A DNA stretch of 64,000 nucleotides from Bacteroidota bacterium (GCA_023381615.1 JAMCQL010000047.1:1-64000); one strand, 5' to 3'. Counted from the stretch's first letter, positions 44,626 through 53,920 are shown. The notes: a model not told the origin generated them from the sequence alone. A program made the numbers and translations.

Positions 44626-45546
44626 TTAGCTACTTTGCAGAATGTCTCTTAGCGCGTCCAGCAAATTTGTGAACTGAAATTTGAATTCCGATTCTTCCAA
44701 TCTCTTTGGGAAGACGCGCTGACTTGTGAGGAGTAATTCATCTGCCATTTTGCCAAGTGCAAGTCTCAAGGCGAACGACGGTACAGGAAACCATGATGGA
44801 CTTCTCAGCAATGTTCCCACGAGGATAGAAAGCCGTTCGAATGTTGCCGGCTCCGGAGATGAGAGATTGAAAACTCCCGAAAGATTTTGATGTTCAAGCA
44901 AAAACATTATAGATGCTATTTCATCATTGTAATGGATCCACGGCAGCCATTGATTCCCGCTTCCGAGCGTTCCGCCAAAATAGAATTTGAACGGAAGTAA
45001 AATCTTTGGTAATGCACCACCATCTTTGTTCAGCACAACTCCGGTTCTGATAACAACTCTTCTAATGCCAAGTCTTTCAACTTCCAGTGTCGAGTCCTCC
45101 CACTGACGCGAGACGAGCGGCAGAAACCCCTCACCGGCTGAAGAAGTCTCATCAATCACATCGTTCCCACGGTCGCCGTAAAACCCGACAGCCGATGCTT
45201 GGATCAAGACTTCCGGTTTTCGCGACAATTTCTTGAACGCATTAGCAATAGCTTTTCCTGATTCTACTCTGCTGTATAGTATCAAATCTTTTTGTTCCTT
45301 TGTCCAGCGCCGCGAGCTGATGTTTTCACCAACTAAATTCACCACCGCATCCGAGTTTTCGAGCAAGGGAACGATTTGTTCAACCGACTTAGCATCCCAA
45401 CGGACAACTTTGATGTTATTTCCAAGTTTCAGTCTCGCTGTTCCCGGATTACGCGTCAGCGCTGTTACAGAATGTCCTTGGAAAGCAAGCTCCTTGCATA
45501 ATCCGCTTCCAATAAAACCTGTCGCACCCGCAACTATAACTCGCAT
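44626..45546 (-). CDS. TIGR01777-type NAD(P)-dependent epimerase (SDR)
   Basis: 306 residues from the ATG at 45546, selected because AAAGGAG lies six bases before it; the open frame extends further upstream without such a site. The Rossmann start MRVIVAGATGFIGSGLCKELAFQGHSVTALTRNP, the VVNLVGENI loop and YGDRGND (Y of YxxxK region altered) are typical of the YfcH family. Substrate unknown; homologues are linked to cell division or pigment paths in other species without firm proof. Confidence 0.9.
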   Translation of the reverse strand: MRVIVAGATGFIGSGLCKELAFQGHSVTALTRNPGTARLKLGNNIKVVRWDAKSVEQIVPLLENSDAVVNLVGENISSRRWTKEQKDLILYSRVESGKAIANAFKKLSRKPEVLIQASAVGFYGDRGNDVIDETSSAGEGFLPLVSRQWEDSTLEVERLGIRRVVIRTGVVLNKDGGALPKILLPFKFYFGGTLGSGNQWLPWIHYNDEIASIMFLLEHQNLSGVFNLSSPEPATFERLSILVGTLLRSPSWFPVPSFALRLALGKMADELLLTSQRVFPKRLEESEFKFQFTNLLDALRDILQSS

Positions 45547-45650
45547 TTTATCTCCTTTGATGAAAGATAATGTATCAAACTCGATTTCTAATCTAAACAA
45601 CTCAATTTGCGATGGGTGTGCGACAAATTTGTAAAAAGCAATAGATTAAC

Positions 45651-45709
45651 CACATAGGCACATTAGAAAACATAGATTTATTCGTTAATGTGCCCTATGT
45701 GCCTATGTG
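45651..45709. repeat. inverted repeat CACATAGGCACAT type
   Basis: Perfect 13-bp arms CACATAGGCACAT (45651-45663) and ATGTGCCTATGTG (45697-45709); an inner alternative pairs GGCACATTA (45657-45665) with TAATGTGCC (45686-45694). The arm is itself made of a 9-base unit (CACATAGGn). Similar in design to the repeat at 3553-3623. Confidence 0.7.
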
Positions 45710-45825
45710 TTTTATATTTTTGTCGCAGACCCATTTGCGATGCGGTTGCTAAAGTGTACTTAGCGATATTTTTCTTCTCGAAAAGGATGGAAATTTCCCT
45801 TTTTTTTGACAATTTAGGATACAAA

Positions 45826-47082
45826 GTGGCTACGAAATTATTTATAATAATCGTTTTACTTCTGTTTGCTTTCATTTTGTCCGCGGCTGAGGTTGCGCTC
45901 TATACAATCACGAGTTCAAAGGAGCAAATGGAGGGGAAGGTCTTGTCTCGGCTCTTCAAAACGCCGCAGCTTTTGTTGTCAACAATACTTGTCTCTAATA
46001 CGATAGCAGTTTTTCTGTTCACTCTTATTGGGGCTTCGCTTGCTGTTGAGCTCGCCGCAAAGTTTTCGATCAATAGGACTCTTGCTCTTGGTGTCGAAGT
46101 GGTGATTGTCTCCGCGCTGCTCATTCTCTTTGCCGATGCAGTTCCGAAAATTGTTGCTGCGCGCAATTCGAAGTTGGTTGTTAAACTTTGTCTGCCGCTT
46201 CTCGTTTTGTTGCTGATTATTGAAAGCCCTCTCGTATATCCGTTGAATGCATTCCTGTCAAGACTGACGGCGAAGAGAAAGAAAGCTGTCCTGACCATCG
46301 ACAGCGAGGGACTAAAAACGCTTTCGAAAATTGCCGGCAGCGCGGGAGTGATCGAAGAACACGAAGCTGAACTGCTGAGAAAAATTTCCTTTCTGGGTGA
46401 AAAAAATGTTCGTGATACAATGACACCAAGAACAGAGATAACAAGCATTTCCATAGAGAGCAATTTTGAAAATGTTACGGAGGCATTCAAGAAGAGCGAA
46501 CATTCGAGACTGCCTGTCTTTGCAGACACTCCGGACAATGTGGTAGGGATGCTGTACGCACGGGATTTTTTGCCGCTTCTCAGGAAGAAAACAGCGCACA
46601 GGAAATTCAACGTGAATGCTTTGATGCAGAAACCCGTGTTTGTGCCGGAGACGCAGCCGTTGGAAAAACTTCTCGAAACTTTCAGGACAAACAAAAAACA
46701 TATAGCAGTGGTTGTAGATGAGTTTGGCGGGTTGGCGGGGCTTGTTACCCTCTCTGATGTGGTACGGGAAATTTTTGGAACGAGCGCCGAAATGCCGAGA
46801 GAAGGACAGCGTCTTACTAAACTTTCCGACGGAAGCTTTTTGGTCAAAGGGAATGCGCGGCTGGACGAGATCGCAGATGAAGTGGGCGGTTTTGCTTTTG
46901 ATTTTGATGCTGGGGAAACGATCTCGTCGTTGTTGATTGCTCAACATGGATTGGTGCCGAGAGTGGGGAACAAAATTGATATCGGCAATTTTGAGTTTGA
47001 GGTCGAACAATCGACGCCGAAAGTGATTTTGCAAGTTAAACTTCGACAGTTATATTCTGGCTCGGTGGGAAAAAATGAGTGA
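45826..47082 (+). CDS. CNNM/CBS-pair membrane protein (HlyC/CorC family)
   Basis: 418 residues from a GTG at 45826, six bases after TAGGA; an in-frame ATG at 45787 is possible but badly spaced, and earlier codons run through the repeat at 45651-45709. A CNNM domain with four membrane segments (LFIIIVLLLFAFILSAAEVALYTI...) is followed by two CBS motifs (VRDTMTPRTEITSISIESNF; NALMQKPVFVPETQPLEKLL) and the CorC_HlyC domain (VKGNARLDEIADEVGG). The family is linked to Mg2+/Co2+ export or regulation. The end overlaps aroK by eight bases. Confidence 0.88.
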   Translation: MATKLFIIIVLLLFAFILSAAEVALYTITSSKEQMEGKVLSRLFKTPQLLLSTILVSNTIAVFLFTLIGASLAVELAAKFSINRTLALGVEVVIVSALLILFADAVPKIVAARNSKLVVKLCLPLLVLLLIIESPLVYPLNAFLSRLTAKRKKAVLTIDSEGLKTLSKIAGSAGVIEEHEAELLRKISFLGEKNVRDTMTPRTEITSISIESNFENVTEAFKKSEHSRLPVFADTPDNVVGMLYARDFLPLLRKKTAHRKFNVNALMQKPVFVPETQPLEKLLETFRTNKKHIAVVVDEFGGLAGLVTLSDVVREIFGTSAEMPREGQRLTKLSDGSFLVKGNARLDEIADEVGGFAFDFDAGETISSLLIAQHGLVPRVGNKIDIGNFEFEVEQSTPKVILQVKLRQLYSGSVGKNE

Positions 47083-47626
47083 ACCTAAGCACGTCATTTT
47101 TCTTGCAGGATTTATGGGCAGCGGCAAAAGTACGATTGGTCCCCGGTTAGCGCGTACACTCGATTATGATTTCGTTGACATCGATGACCTGATCGAAGAA
47201 ATCGAAGGCATCTCAATTTCAGAGGTTTTCAAAAAATTTGGCGAGCAACATTTCCGCAAAATCGAGAAACGCGTTCTAGGTGAGATATGCCGAAATAGCA
47301 AGAGCCTTGTCGTAGCGCTTGGCGGCGGAACGCTGACACATGAGGAGAATCGGCTGATTGTCAAAAACGGCGGAACCTTAGTTTATTTGAAGGCCGAACC
47401 CCGAAATATCTTTGAGCGCGTCAGAAGTAAGCGAAATAGGCCGATGCTCCTTGCGCCCGACGGGAGCCCTTTGGGCGATAAAGAACTTCTTGAGAGAATT
47501 GAATCGCTCCTTCGCGAGCGTGAAAAACATTATATGGAAGCCAGCATTATCGTGAGCACGTCGGAACTAAGTATTGAGAGAAGCGTCGAAGAAATTGCAC
47601 AAAAATTGCAGGGAAGAACTTCATGA
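47075..47626 (+). CDS. aroK: shikimate kinase
   Basis: 183 residues. Walker A GFMGSGKST (about 12-20), the shikimate-binding DIDDLIEE (about 34-41), GGGTLT (about 88-93) and the LID arginine in RSKRNRPML (about 115-123) are all present. It phosphorylates shikimate at the 3-hydroxyl. It overlaps the CNNM gene by eight bases and aroB by four (ATGA), giving the common aroK-aroB pair. Confidence 0.95.
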   Translation: MSEPKHVIFLAGFMGSGKSTIGPRLARTLDYDFVDIDDLIEEIEGISISEVFKKFGEQHFRKIEKRVLGEICRNSKSLVVALGGGTLTHEENRLIVKNGGTLVYLKAEPRNIFERVRSKRNRPMLLAPDGSPLGDKELLERIESLLREREKHYMEASIIVSTSELSIERSVEEIAQKLQGRTS

Positions 47627-48708
47627 AGGCTTTGAATTACCGTGTAAACTCGTCGCGAGTGCCGATCTACATTGTGGATTCTGATTCTACTTTGTTGGCA
47701 CAGTTGCGAGGAGTTACGAAGGCTGCTGTTGTTGTCGATTCGCGAGTCGCAGAGCTGTACAAAAATCTGGTCTCGGAAATCGGCGGCGTGGACGGAACAG
47801 TTATTACGACTTTTCAAGCCAGAGAGGAAAACAAGAATCTGGACAAATTGGAAGGATTATTGACATTTTTCTTCCAGAAAAACATACGGCGCGATTCCGT
47901 TCTATTTGCGATCGGGGGAGGAATAACCGGCGATTTATCTGGGTTCGCTGCCGCTGTCTTCCAGCGTGGAATCGATTATGTCCAAGTGCCTACAACTCTC
48001 CTCGCGATGGTAGATAGTTCAGTGGGAGGAAAAGTCGGAGTAAACCACAACTTTGGCAAGAACATGATCGGCGCTTTCCACCAGCCGAGTTCAATTATCA
48101 TCAACACAAAATTCCTGGAGACACTTCCCAAAGAGGAACTCATTTGCGGTCTCGGAGAAATAACGAAATATGCCGTATTGAGTGGAGAACCGTTCTTTGA
48201 TTTTTTAGAAAAGAATCACGTGAAGCTTCTCAACAAAGAAGAGAAGACTTTGCAGAGAATCATAAAGATGTCTGTCGAGACCAAGAAACGGTATGTTGAA
48301 AAAGACGTGAGAGAGTCAGGGATTAGAGCGCACCTCAACTTGGGACACACTGTTGGGCATGCGATCGAGGCTGCAACGAACTTCAACAAGTTTAAACACG
48401 GCGAAGCAGTGCTCATAGGACTCGTGGCTGAATCGCACATTGCTATGCACATGAAACTCCTTCACCCATCCCATTTTGAACGTATCTTAAAAATAGTGAG
48501 ACAGATCGCGCGACAAAGTAATGAGAAAGTCCCGCTCGAAGAAGTGTTAAATCGTCTTAATTATGACAAGAAAATAAAATCCGGGAAAGTGCGTTTCATT
48601 CTGCCGACAGGGATTGGGAGAGTCGTCATCCGCGACGATGTTTCGACAAAGAATGTTACCGACGCGATGAAATTTGTCGCGTCAGACGGTTTATTGTCAA
48701 TCACTTGA
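47623..48708 (+). CDS. aroB: 3-dehydroquinate synthase
   Basis: 361 residues. The NAD-binding GGGITGDLSGFAAAVFQRG (about 99-117), VPTTLLAMVDSSVGGKVGVNH (about 121-141), GLGEITKYAVL (zinc-ligand Glu, about 180-190) and NLGHTVGHAIEAATNF (zinc-ligand His, about 242-257) are conserved. It converts DAHP to 3-dehydroquinate. Translated together with aroK. The next gene, purM, follows after 71 bases and has its own ribosome site. Confidence 0.96.
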   Translation: MKALNYRVNSSRVPIYIVDSDSTLLAQLRGVTKAAVVVDSRVAELYKNLVSEIGGVDGTVITTFQAREENKNLDKLEGLLTFFFQKNIRRDSVLFAIGGGITGDLSGFAAAVFQRGIDYVQVPTTLLAMVDSSVGGKVGVNHNFGKNMIGAFHQPSSIIINTKFLETLPKEELICGLGEITKYAVLSGEPFFDFLEKNHVKLLNKEEKTLQRIIKMSVETKKRYVEKDVRESGIRAHLNLGHTVGHAIEAATNFNKFKHGEAVLIGLVAESHIAMHMKLLHPSHFERILKIVRQIARQSNEKVPLEEVLNRLNYDKKIKSGKVRFILPTGIGRVVIRDDVSTKNVTDAMKFVASDGLLSIT

Positions 48709-48779
48709 AAAGTGAATAAAGTTAAGAAGTATCTCAAACTGTGTTACATTAAAAAATTATTCTCATTGGAGAAGAGTAA

Positions 48780-49775
48780 ATGACTACATATAAGCAGAGT
48801 GGCGTAAACATAGACGAAGCAGATAAACTCATCAAGAGGATCAAACCGCTTGCGAAGCAGACGTTCAACAAAAATGTTCTTTCGGAGATAGGATTCTTTG
48901 GCGGATTTTTTAACGGTAAATTTCCGGGTTATCGAAATCCCGTACTTGTTTCGAGCGTTGATGGAGTTGGGACGAAGGTCAAGGTCGCGATTGAAATGGG
49001 AAAACACGATACGATCGGACAAGATTTGGTGAATCACTGTGTGAACGATATCGGCGTCGGCGGAGCGAAGCCGCTTTTCTTTCTTGACTATTTTGCATGC
49101 GGCAAGCTGAACGCCGACATCGCCGAACAGGTTATCAAGGGTTTTTCCTTAGCTTGTAAGGAAAATGGTGTCGCGTTGATCGGCGGCGAGACGGCGGAGA
49201 TGCCAGGAGTCTATTCGGAGAACGATTACGATTTGGCGGGAACAATTGTGGGAGTTGTCGACCGCGCCAAAATTATTAACGGCAGCAAAGTGAAGAAGGG
49301 CAATGTCCTTGTCGGCATCGCATCAACCGGGTTGCACACGAACGGTTACTCGCTTGCAAGAAAAACTCTGTTATCAAAGTATAGAGTTGACAGTTATGTT
49401 GATGAACTCGGCGAGACAGTTGGTGAAGCATTGCTCAGGACGCATAGATCTTATTTGCAGGTCATGGAGTATGCTGCGGAGAAGTTCTCGGTTCACGGCA
49501 TGGTTCACATAACGGGCGGCGGCATAGAAGGGAACACGGTGCGTGTGATTCGTGAGCCGCGAAAATTCAAAGTGCTTTGGGGAAACTGGGAAGTGCCTCC
49601 GATTTTCGGATTGATACAATCGCTCGGCGGCGTTCCTGAGGCTGACATGAGGAAGACTTTTAATTTGGGAGTCGGATTGATTTTGATTGTGTCCGCGAAT
49701 GAAGTCGACAGGCTCATCTCCTATCTGAAGAAGAGAGGAGAAACATGTTTTATAGTCGGGGAAGTTACGGGATAA
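48780..49775 (+). CDS. purM: phosphoribosylformylglycinamidine cyclo-ligase
   Basis: 331 residues. It makes aminoimidazole ribonucleotide from FGAM with ATP in purine synthesis. DGVGTKVKVA (about 61-70), the catalytic-fold segment HCVNDIGVGGAKPLFFLDYFACGKL (about 83-107), GGETAEMPGVY (about 138-148), GLHTNGYSLARK and HITGGGIEGN are conserved. GGAG precedes the ATG by about nine bases. A strong bidirectional terminator follows 30 bases after the stop. Confidence 0.96.
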   Translation: MTTYKQSGVNIDEADKLIKRIKPLAKQTFNKNVLSEIGFFGGFFNGKFPGYRNPVLVSSVDGVGTKVKVAIEMGKHDTIGQDLVNHCVNDIGVGGAKPLFFLDYFACGKLNADIAEQVIKGFSLACKENGVALIGGETAEMPGVYSENDYDLAGTIVGVVDRAKIINGSKVKKGNVLVGIASTGLHTNGYSLARKTLLSKYRVDSYVDELGETVGEALLRTHRSYLQVMEYAAEKFSVHGMVHITGGGIEGNTVRVIREPRKFKVLWGNWEVPPIFGLIQSLGGVPEADMRKTFNLGVGLILIVSANEVDRLISYLKKRGETCFIVGEVTG

Positions 49776-49806
49776 AATCCCGAGTTTCATTTTTTCTCTA
49801 AAATGA

Positions 49807-49836
49807 AGAAGCCCTCTTTCGAGGGCTTCTGTTTTT
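49807..49836. terminator. bidirectional Rho-independent terminator
   Basis: Perfect 10-bp arms AGAAGCCCTC (49807-49816) and GAGGGCTTCT (49821-49830) around TTTC, followed by GTTTTTT on the plus strand. On the minus strand the hairpin is followed by TCATTTTAGAG. It separates convergent purM and the M13 protease gene. Confidence 0.9.
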
Positions 49837-49843
49837 TACCTTT

Positions 49844-51910
49844 TTACCAAATCTTTGCTCTGACACTATCCGGCCTGTACATCGGATCACCGGGTTTGCA
49901 TCCGAAAGCCTCATAAAAAGGCGGGAAGTCTGAGAGAGGTCCATTTGCACGGAACATGTTTGGTGAATGCGGGTCAACAATAAGTCTTTGTCTCAACGCC
50001 TGCGGCCTGTCGTTCTCCCGCCACATCTGCGCCCAAGCGAGGAAGAAACGCTGTTCCGGTGTAAAACCGTCAATCTTTGCAGGACGTGGTTTGTCCTTTA
50101 GGGTATTCTCGAACGCGTCAAAAGCAATTGACACGCCGCCGAGATCGGCTATGTTTTCTCCTTCGGTCAGTTTGCCGTTGATGTGCAGAGAATCGAGAAC
50201 TGTGTAGCCGTCGAACTGCTTGACGAGGACATCAGCTTTCTTCTTAAAGTTTGCGGCATCTGATTTTGTCCACCAGTTCTTTAAATTGCCTTTCGCATCG
50301 AACTGGCTTCCTTGATCGTCAAAACCGTGTGTCATCTCGTGGCCGATGACTGCGCCCATTCCTCCGTAGTTTACAGCGTTATCTGCATTTGGATTGAAGA
50401 AAGGCGGCTGCAAAATTCCGGCAGGGAAAACAATCTCGTTCATTGAAGGATTGTAGTAAGCATTCACAGTCGGAGGTGTCATGCCCCATTCGGTTCGATC
50501 TACAGGCTTGCCTATCTTATTAATTTGGCGATTGAATTCGAATTCGTCCGCCCGCATCACATTAAGAACATACGCGCCGCGGTCAATGTCCAAGCCGGCA
50601 TAACTTCTCCACTTGTCGGGATATCCGATCTTGTTGACAATAGCTTTCAATTTTACAAGCGCCTGTTTCTTTGTAGCCTCGCTCATCCAATCAAGATTCT
50701 TTATTCTTTCTGCGAAGGCGGCTTCAAGGTTGTGGACCATTTCTTCGGCGCGGGCTTTTGCTTGCGGCGAGAAATTCTCTTTTACATACAGCTTGCCGAG
50801 CGCAAATCCGACCGAACTGTTGATCGTTCCGACAACACGTTTCCACCTCGGCTGCAATTTCTTGGCGCCCGTCAGTACAGTCCCATAAAAGTTGAAATGC
50901 TCATCAACAAAGTTCTGAGTCAAGTACGGAGACATTGCATTGATCAAATGCCAGCGTAAATAAACTTTCCAATCATTCAGCGGAATTTGTTTCAGCATCA
51001 AGCCAACTTCTTTCATAAACTTCGGCTGGGACACGTTGATCTTTTTTAAACCGGCTAATTTGAAATATCTGATGTACTTATTCCATGAAAAGTCTGGCGT
51101 CAAAGAATTTACCTGCGCCAAGGTCATCATGTGGTAAACTGCTTTCGGATCTCGCTGCTCGACTTTCGTCATCGAAGCTTCGGCAAGTCTGTGCTCGATC
51201 ATCGTTACTGTCTTTGCTTCATCCGCGGCTTTATTTTCGTTGTCGCCTAACATCGTAAACATTTTCTTCATGTAGCTGTCGTATTCCTGCAATATTTCCT
51301 TCGACTGCTTGTCGGTCTTCGTATAATAGTCGCGGTCGGGCAGACTGAGCCCCGATTGATGAAGAGTTGCGATCATCATCTTGCTGTTCTTGAAGTCTTG
51401 TCGAGACGAGAAATAGAACAAGACATTGACGCCTTGGCGTTGAAGCTTTGCAATGACTTCTTGAAGTCCACTCAAGTTCTTGAGCGCTTCAATTTCTTTG
51501 AAGTATGGTTCGAGAGGTCTCAGCCCTTGGTTTTCAATGTCTGTCGTGTCCATTCCGCTGTAGTAGAAGTCCCCGACAAGCTGAGTGTCGCTTCCTTTCT
51601 TCGCATCGGGAGTTGCGGCTGCCTTCTCGGCGATCTCGTGCAGGATGTTCATGTTGCGATCATATAGTTCTGAGAAGCTGCCCCATCTGCTGAATTCGGG
51701 CGGGATAGGGTTCTTCTTGAGCCATTCGCCGTTGGCGTAAAGATAAAAATTCTGGCAGGGCTTGACAGAGGTATCAATGTTTGCCGGATCGAGCGGCGGT
51801 TTCGTCTGGCTTGCCGGCTTCTCTTGAGCCACGGTTTTAGAAGTTTCCACCGAAATGGCTAAGAAAAGAGCAAGCAGAATAAGAGATGAAATTGCACGAA
51901 AGATTTTCAT
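49844..51910 (-). CDS. M13 family zinc metallopeptidase (PepO/neprilysin type), exported
   Basis: 688 residues from the ATG at 51910, six bases after AAAGGA; an ATG two codons earlier touches that site. A signal peptide (about 1-28) is present. Peptidase_M13_N begins at DTSVKPCQNFYLYANGEWLKKNPIP; the catalytic motif is HEMTH (H524, H528) in VIGHEMTHGFDDQG, third ligand in ENIADLGG (Glu). NAYYNPSMNEIVFPAGILQPPFF is the family signature and the C-terminus ends YRPDSVRAKIW. It degrades oligopeptides in the periplasm or outside. Downstream is the shared terminator. Confidence 0.96.
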   Translation of the reverse strand: MKIFRAISSLILLALFLAISVETSKTVAQEKPASQTKPPLDPANIDTSVKPCQNFYLYANGEWLKKNPIPPEFSRWGSFSELYDRNMNILHEIAEKAAATPDAKKGSDTQLVGDFYYSGMDTTDIENQGLRPLEPYFKEIEALKNLSGLQEVIAKLQRQGVNVLFYFSSRQDFKNSKMMIATLHQSGLSLPDRDYYTKTDKQSKEILQEYDSYMKKMFTMLGDNENKAADEAKTVTMIEHRLAEASMTKVEQRDPKAVYHMMTLAQVNSLTPDFSWNKYIRYFKLAGLKKINVSQPKFMKEVGLMLKQIPLNDWKVYLRWHLINAMSPYLTQNFVDEHFNFYGTVLTGAKKLQPRWKRVVGTINSSVGFALGKLYVKENFSPQAKARAEEMVHNLEAAFAERIKNLDWMSEATKKQALVKLKAIVNKIGYPDKWRSYAGLDIDRGAYVLNVMRADEFEFNRQINKIGKPVDRTEWGMTPPTVNAYYNPSMNEIVFPAGILQPPFFNPNADNAVNYGGMGAVIGHEMTHGFDDQGSQFDAKGNLKNWWTKSDAANFKKKADVLVKQFDGYTVLDSLHINGKLTEGENIADLGGVSIAFDAFENTLKDKPRPAKIDGFTPEQRFFLAWAQMWRENDRPQALRQRLIVDPHSPNMFRANGPLSDFPPFYEAFGCKPGDPMYRPDSVRAKIW

Positions 51911-52242
51911 GTGCATTCCTTTCTTTGTTGTTTAATGAAGTGCTTGAGGGAAGGTCGGATAAAGATTCGGTATGTCGTTTAGCGTAACCACCTCGTGTTT
52001 GCCAAACAGAAAGTTTGTTAACGAGAAAAACTTTACTACTCAAATTGTCGGTCGAACACTAATCTAATGTTGCGGTGTTTTTAGAATTCGCTAAACGGAG
52101 TTCGAATAACAATTGTTTAGTCCTTTGCCGCTTTGGTCTTTAGTTGTTTTTCGAAAAGACAATGTAATCTATTTAGTCTTTAGACGAAAGTTACATGTTT
52201 GAGTAAATTGCTTTTTACCAACTATAAAAATAAATTTTCAAT
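51911..52242. other. 332-base divergent promoter region
   Basis: AT-rich spacer between the divergent M13 protease and SDR genes. I see no gene, tRNA or strong hairpin; only small symmetric words such as GTTTGCCAAAC (52000-52010). Promoters for both genes are expected but I cannot place them with confidence. Confidence 0.4.
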
Positions 52243-52950
52243 GTGATTAAGCTTTCGGGTAAAGTTGCGCTGGTAACAGGCGGGTCGGTCGGAACGCGGC
52301 TTGCTCGCGCATTTTTGGAGGCTGGCTGTAAGGTTGCTCTTGTCTACAGGAATCCGGCGAGGGGAAATGAGCTTGATAAGGAATTCGCCAGTTATTCCGG
52401 CGCGTTTCTGCCGCTGCAAGCCGATCTATCAAATTTCAAAGACGCAAAAAGCGCCGTCAATTCAGTGAGGAGCAAATTTGGAAGGATTGATTTCCTACTT
52501 AATTCGCTCGGTGGTTGGATCGGCGGAAAGAAGCTGCATGAGCACACAACTTCCGAGCTTCAAAAAATGTTCTCTATAGATGTGGTGCCGACTTTCAATG
52601 TTATGTCTCAAGTGCTGCCTGTTATGGCTGAAGGGAAATTCGGGAGAGTAGTGAATTTCATCTCATTGCAGGTCTTCGGAAATGGAGCGGGGAACTCTAT
52701 CTATGCCGCATCCAAGTCGGCAGTCCTTGCGCTTTCAAAAGCCGCCGCCGAAGAGTACAAGAATTCCGGAATTTCGGTCTACACAATTGCGCCCTCGACG
52801 ATCGACACAGAGAACAACAGAAAAGCTATGCCGAAAGCCGACACGAGCAAATGGGTAAAGATTGAAGAAATTGTGGATGCGACTTTGTTTTTGTGCGCCG
52901 CAGGCGATTCTTTAAACGGAACAATTTTAAAATTTCCAGGGAAACTATAA
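52243..52950 (+). CDS. short-chain dehydrogenase/reductase
   Basis: 235 residues from a GTG start (the ATG one base earlier would be out of frame); no clear ribosome site. Classical SDR features: VALVTGGSVGTRLARAFLEAG (cofactor loop, about 8-28, with GSVGTRL instead of GGSxGIG), LLNSLGGWIG (about 86-95), and YAASK (Y155-like catalytic pair) in NSIYAASKSAVLALSKA. PSTIDTENNR follows. The substrate is not predictable. The stop overlaps the YqeY start (TAATG), starting a four-gene operon. Confidence 0.88.
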   Translation: MIKLSGKVALVTGGSVGTRLARAFLEAGCKVALVYRNPARGNELDKEFASYSGAFLPLQADLSNFKDAKSAVNSVRSKFGRIDFLLNSLGGWIGGKKLHEHTTSELQKMFSIDVVPTFNVMSQVLPVMAEGKFGRVVNFISLQVFGNGAGNSIYAASKSAVLALSKAAAEEYKNSGISVYTIAPSTIDTENNRKAMPKADTSKWVKIEEIVDATLFLCAAGDSLNGTILKFPGKL

Positions 52951-53408
52951 TGACTTTGAAGGAAACGTTAAGCGACCATATCAAAAATGCAATGCTTCAG
53001 AAAGATGCACTGCGTCTCGGAACATTGCGAATGATCAAAGCAAAACTTCTAGAGAAAGAAGTTGAGAAGCGGACAAGCCCCGATAAAGTCGGGGTGACGG
53101 CTGAAGATGAAATGCAGGTTCTAATAAGCTCCGCCAAAATGAGAAAAGAGTCGATTGAAGAATTCGAAAAAGCGGGTCGGAAGGATCTTGCCGACAAAGA
53201 GCGAGCAGAACTTGAAATAATTCAAGAATATCTTCCGAAGCAAATGAGCCGCGGGGAAGTCGAAAAAATTGTCAATGAACTTGCTGTGTCGCTCGGCGCG
53301 CAGACTCAAAAAGACTTCGGTAAACTCATGGGGGCAGTAATGAAGGAATTGCGCGGCAAAGTCGATGGAAAGATTGTTCAAGAAGTTGTGAAAGCGAAAC
53401 TGGGATGA
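52950..53408 (+). CDS. yqeY: YqeY/GatB-like domain protein
   Basis: 152 residues from the ATG at 52950, which shares a base with the preceding stop. The helical YqeY domain is clear: MTLKETLSDHIKNAMLQKDALRLGTLRMIKAKLLEKEVEK, EEFEKAGRKDLADKERAELEIIQEYLPKQMS, and the GatB-tail-like DFGKLMGAVMKELRGKVDGKIVQEVVKAKL. The family is related to the tRNA-binding tail of amidotransferase GatB; its job is not settled. Residues about 43-48 (SPDKVG) are encoded by a perfect palindrome. It overlaps cvpA by four bases. Confidence 0.93.
   Translation: MTLKETLSDHIKNAMLQKDALRLGTLRMIKAKLLEKEVEKRTSPDKVGVTAEDEMQVLISSAKMRKESIEEFEKAGRKDLADKERAELEIIQEYLPKQMSRGEVEKIVNELAVSLGAQTQKDFGKLMGAVMKELRGKVDGKIVQEVVKAKLG
53078..53094. 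repeat. in-frame palindrome inside yqeY
   Basis: CCCCGA-TAAAG-TCGGGG, 6-bp arms with a five-base loop, translated as part of TSPDKVGV. A degenerate copy with the same ACAAG upstream lies at 20920-20936. Confidence 0.65.
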
Positions 53409-53920
53409 TAAGCGGATTTGACATCATCTTGATTATTGCGCTCATCGCCTTTGCTGTGCACGGGTTTTCAAAGGGCTTATTCAGCAAGCTGCTCTCGCTC
53501 GCCGCAATCGTAGCGGGAATTATCATTGCCGCAAAGTATTCTAAGAGGATCGCTCTCTTCGTCGGAAATATCTTGGGCACGAGCGAAATGGCCAGCGGTA
53601 TAATCGGGCTGGTCATCTTATTTGCGGTGCTTTTTTTCATTGCCGGACTACTTTCAAAAGGACTGCGGAAAGTATCTATTTTACAGTTATTGGACAAGTT
53701 CGGCGGAGCAATTTTCGGTCTCTTGGAGGGAGCGCTCTTGCTCAGCCTCTTGCTGCTGATTCTTTCAATCTTTGACATTCCCGCGCCCGGGCCTTCGCGT
53801 GAAAAATCTTTTATGTATAAACCTGTAAAGAATTTTGCAGGTGTTGTCTACAAAACTTTCATTATGAAATCATCGACCGAAAAATACATAGATGAATTCT
53901 TCAGTCCTCCTCGCAAATGA
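53405..53920 (+). CDS. CvpA family membrane protein
   Basis: 171 residues with four predicted membrane helices (about 5-22, 28-47, 65-85, 100-125), the CvpA (colicin V production) layout: FDIILIIALIAFAVHGFSKGLFSKLLSLAAIVAGIIIAAKYS at the N-terminus. The family is involved in envelope homeostasis in some bacteria; the biochemical role is unknown. The gene overlaps yqeY and mutS2 by four bases each. Confidence 0.9.
   Translation: MISGFDIILIIALIAFAVHGFSKGLFSKLLSLAAIVAGIIIAAKYSKRIALFVGNILGTSEMASGIIGLVILFAVLFFIAGLLSKGLRKVSILQLLDKFGGAIFGLLEGALLLSLLLLILSIFDIPAPGPSREKSFMYKPVKNFAGVVYKTFIMKSSTEKYIDEFFSPPRK

Noticed and set aside
45688-45825. Longer N-terminus of the CNNM/CBS protein (ATG at 45688)
   Set aside because: These codons run through the inverted repeat and give a Cys-rich, unfamily-like leader; the GTG at 45826 has a good ribosome site and gives the usual length.
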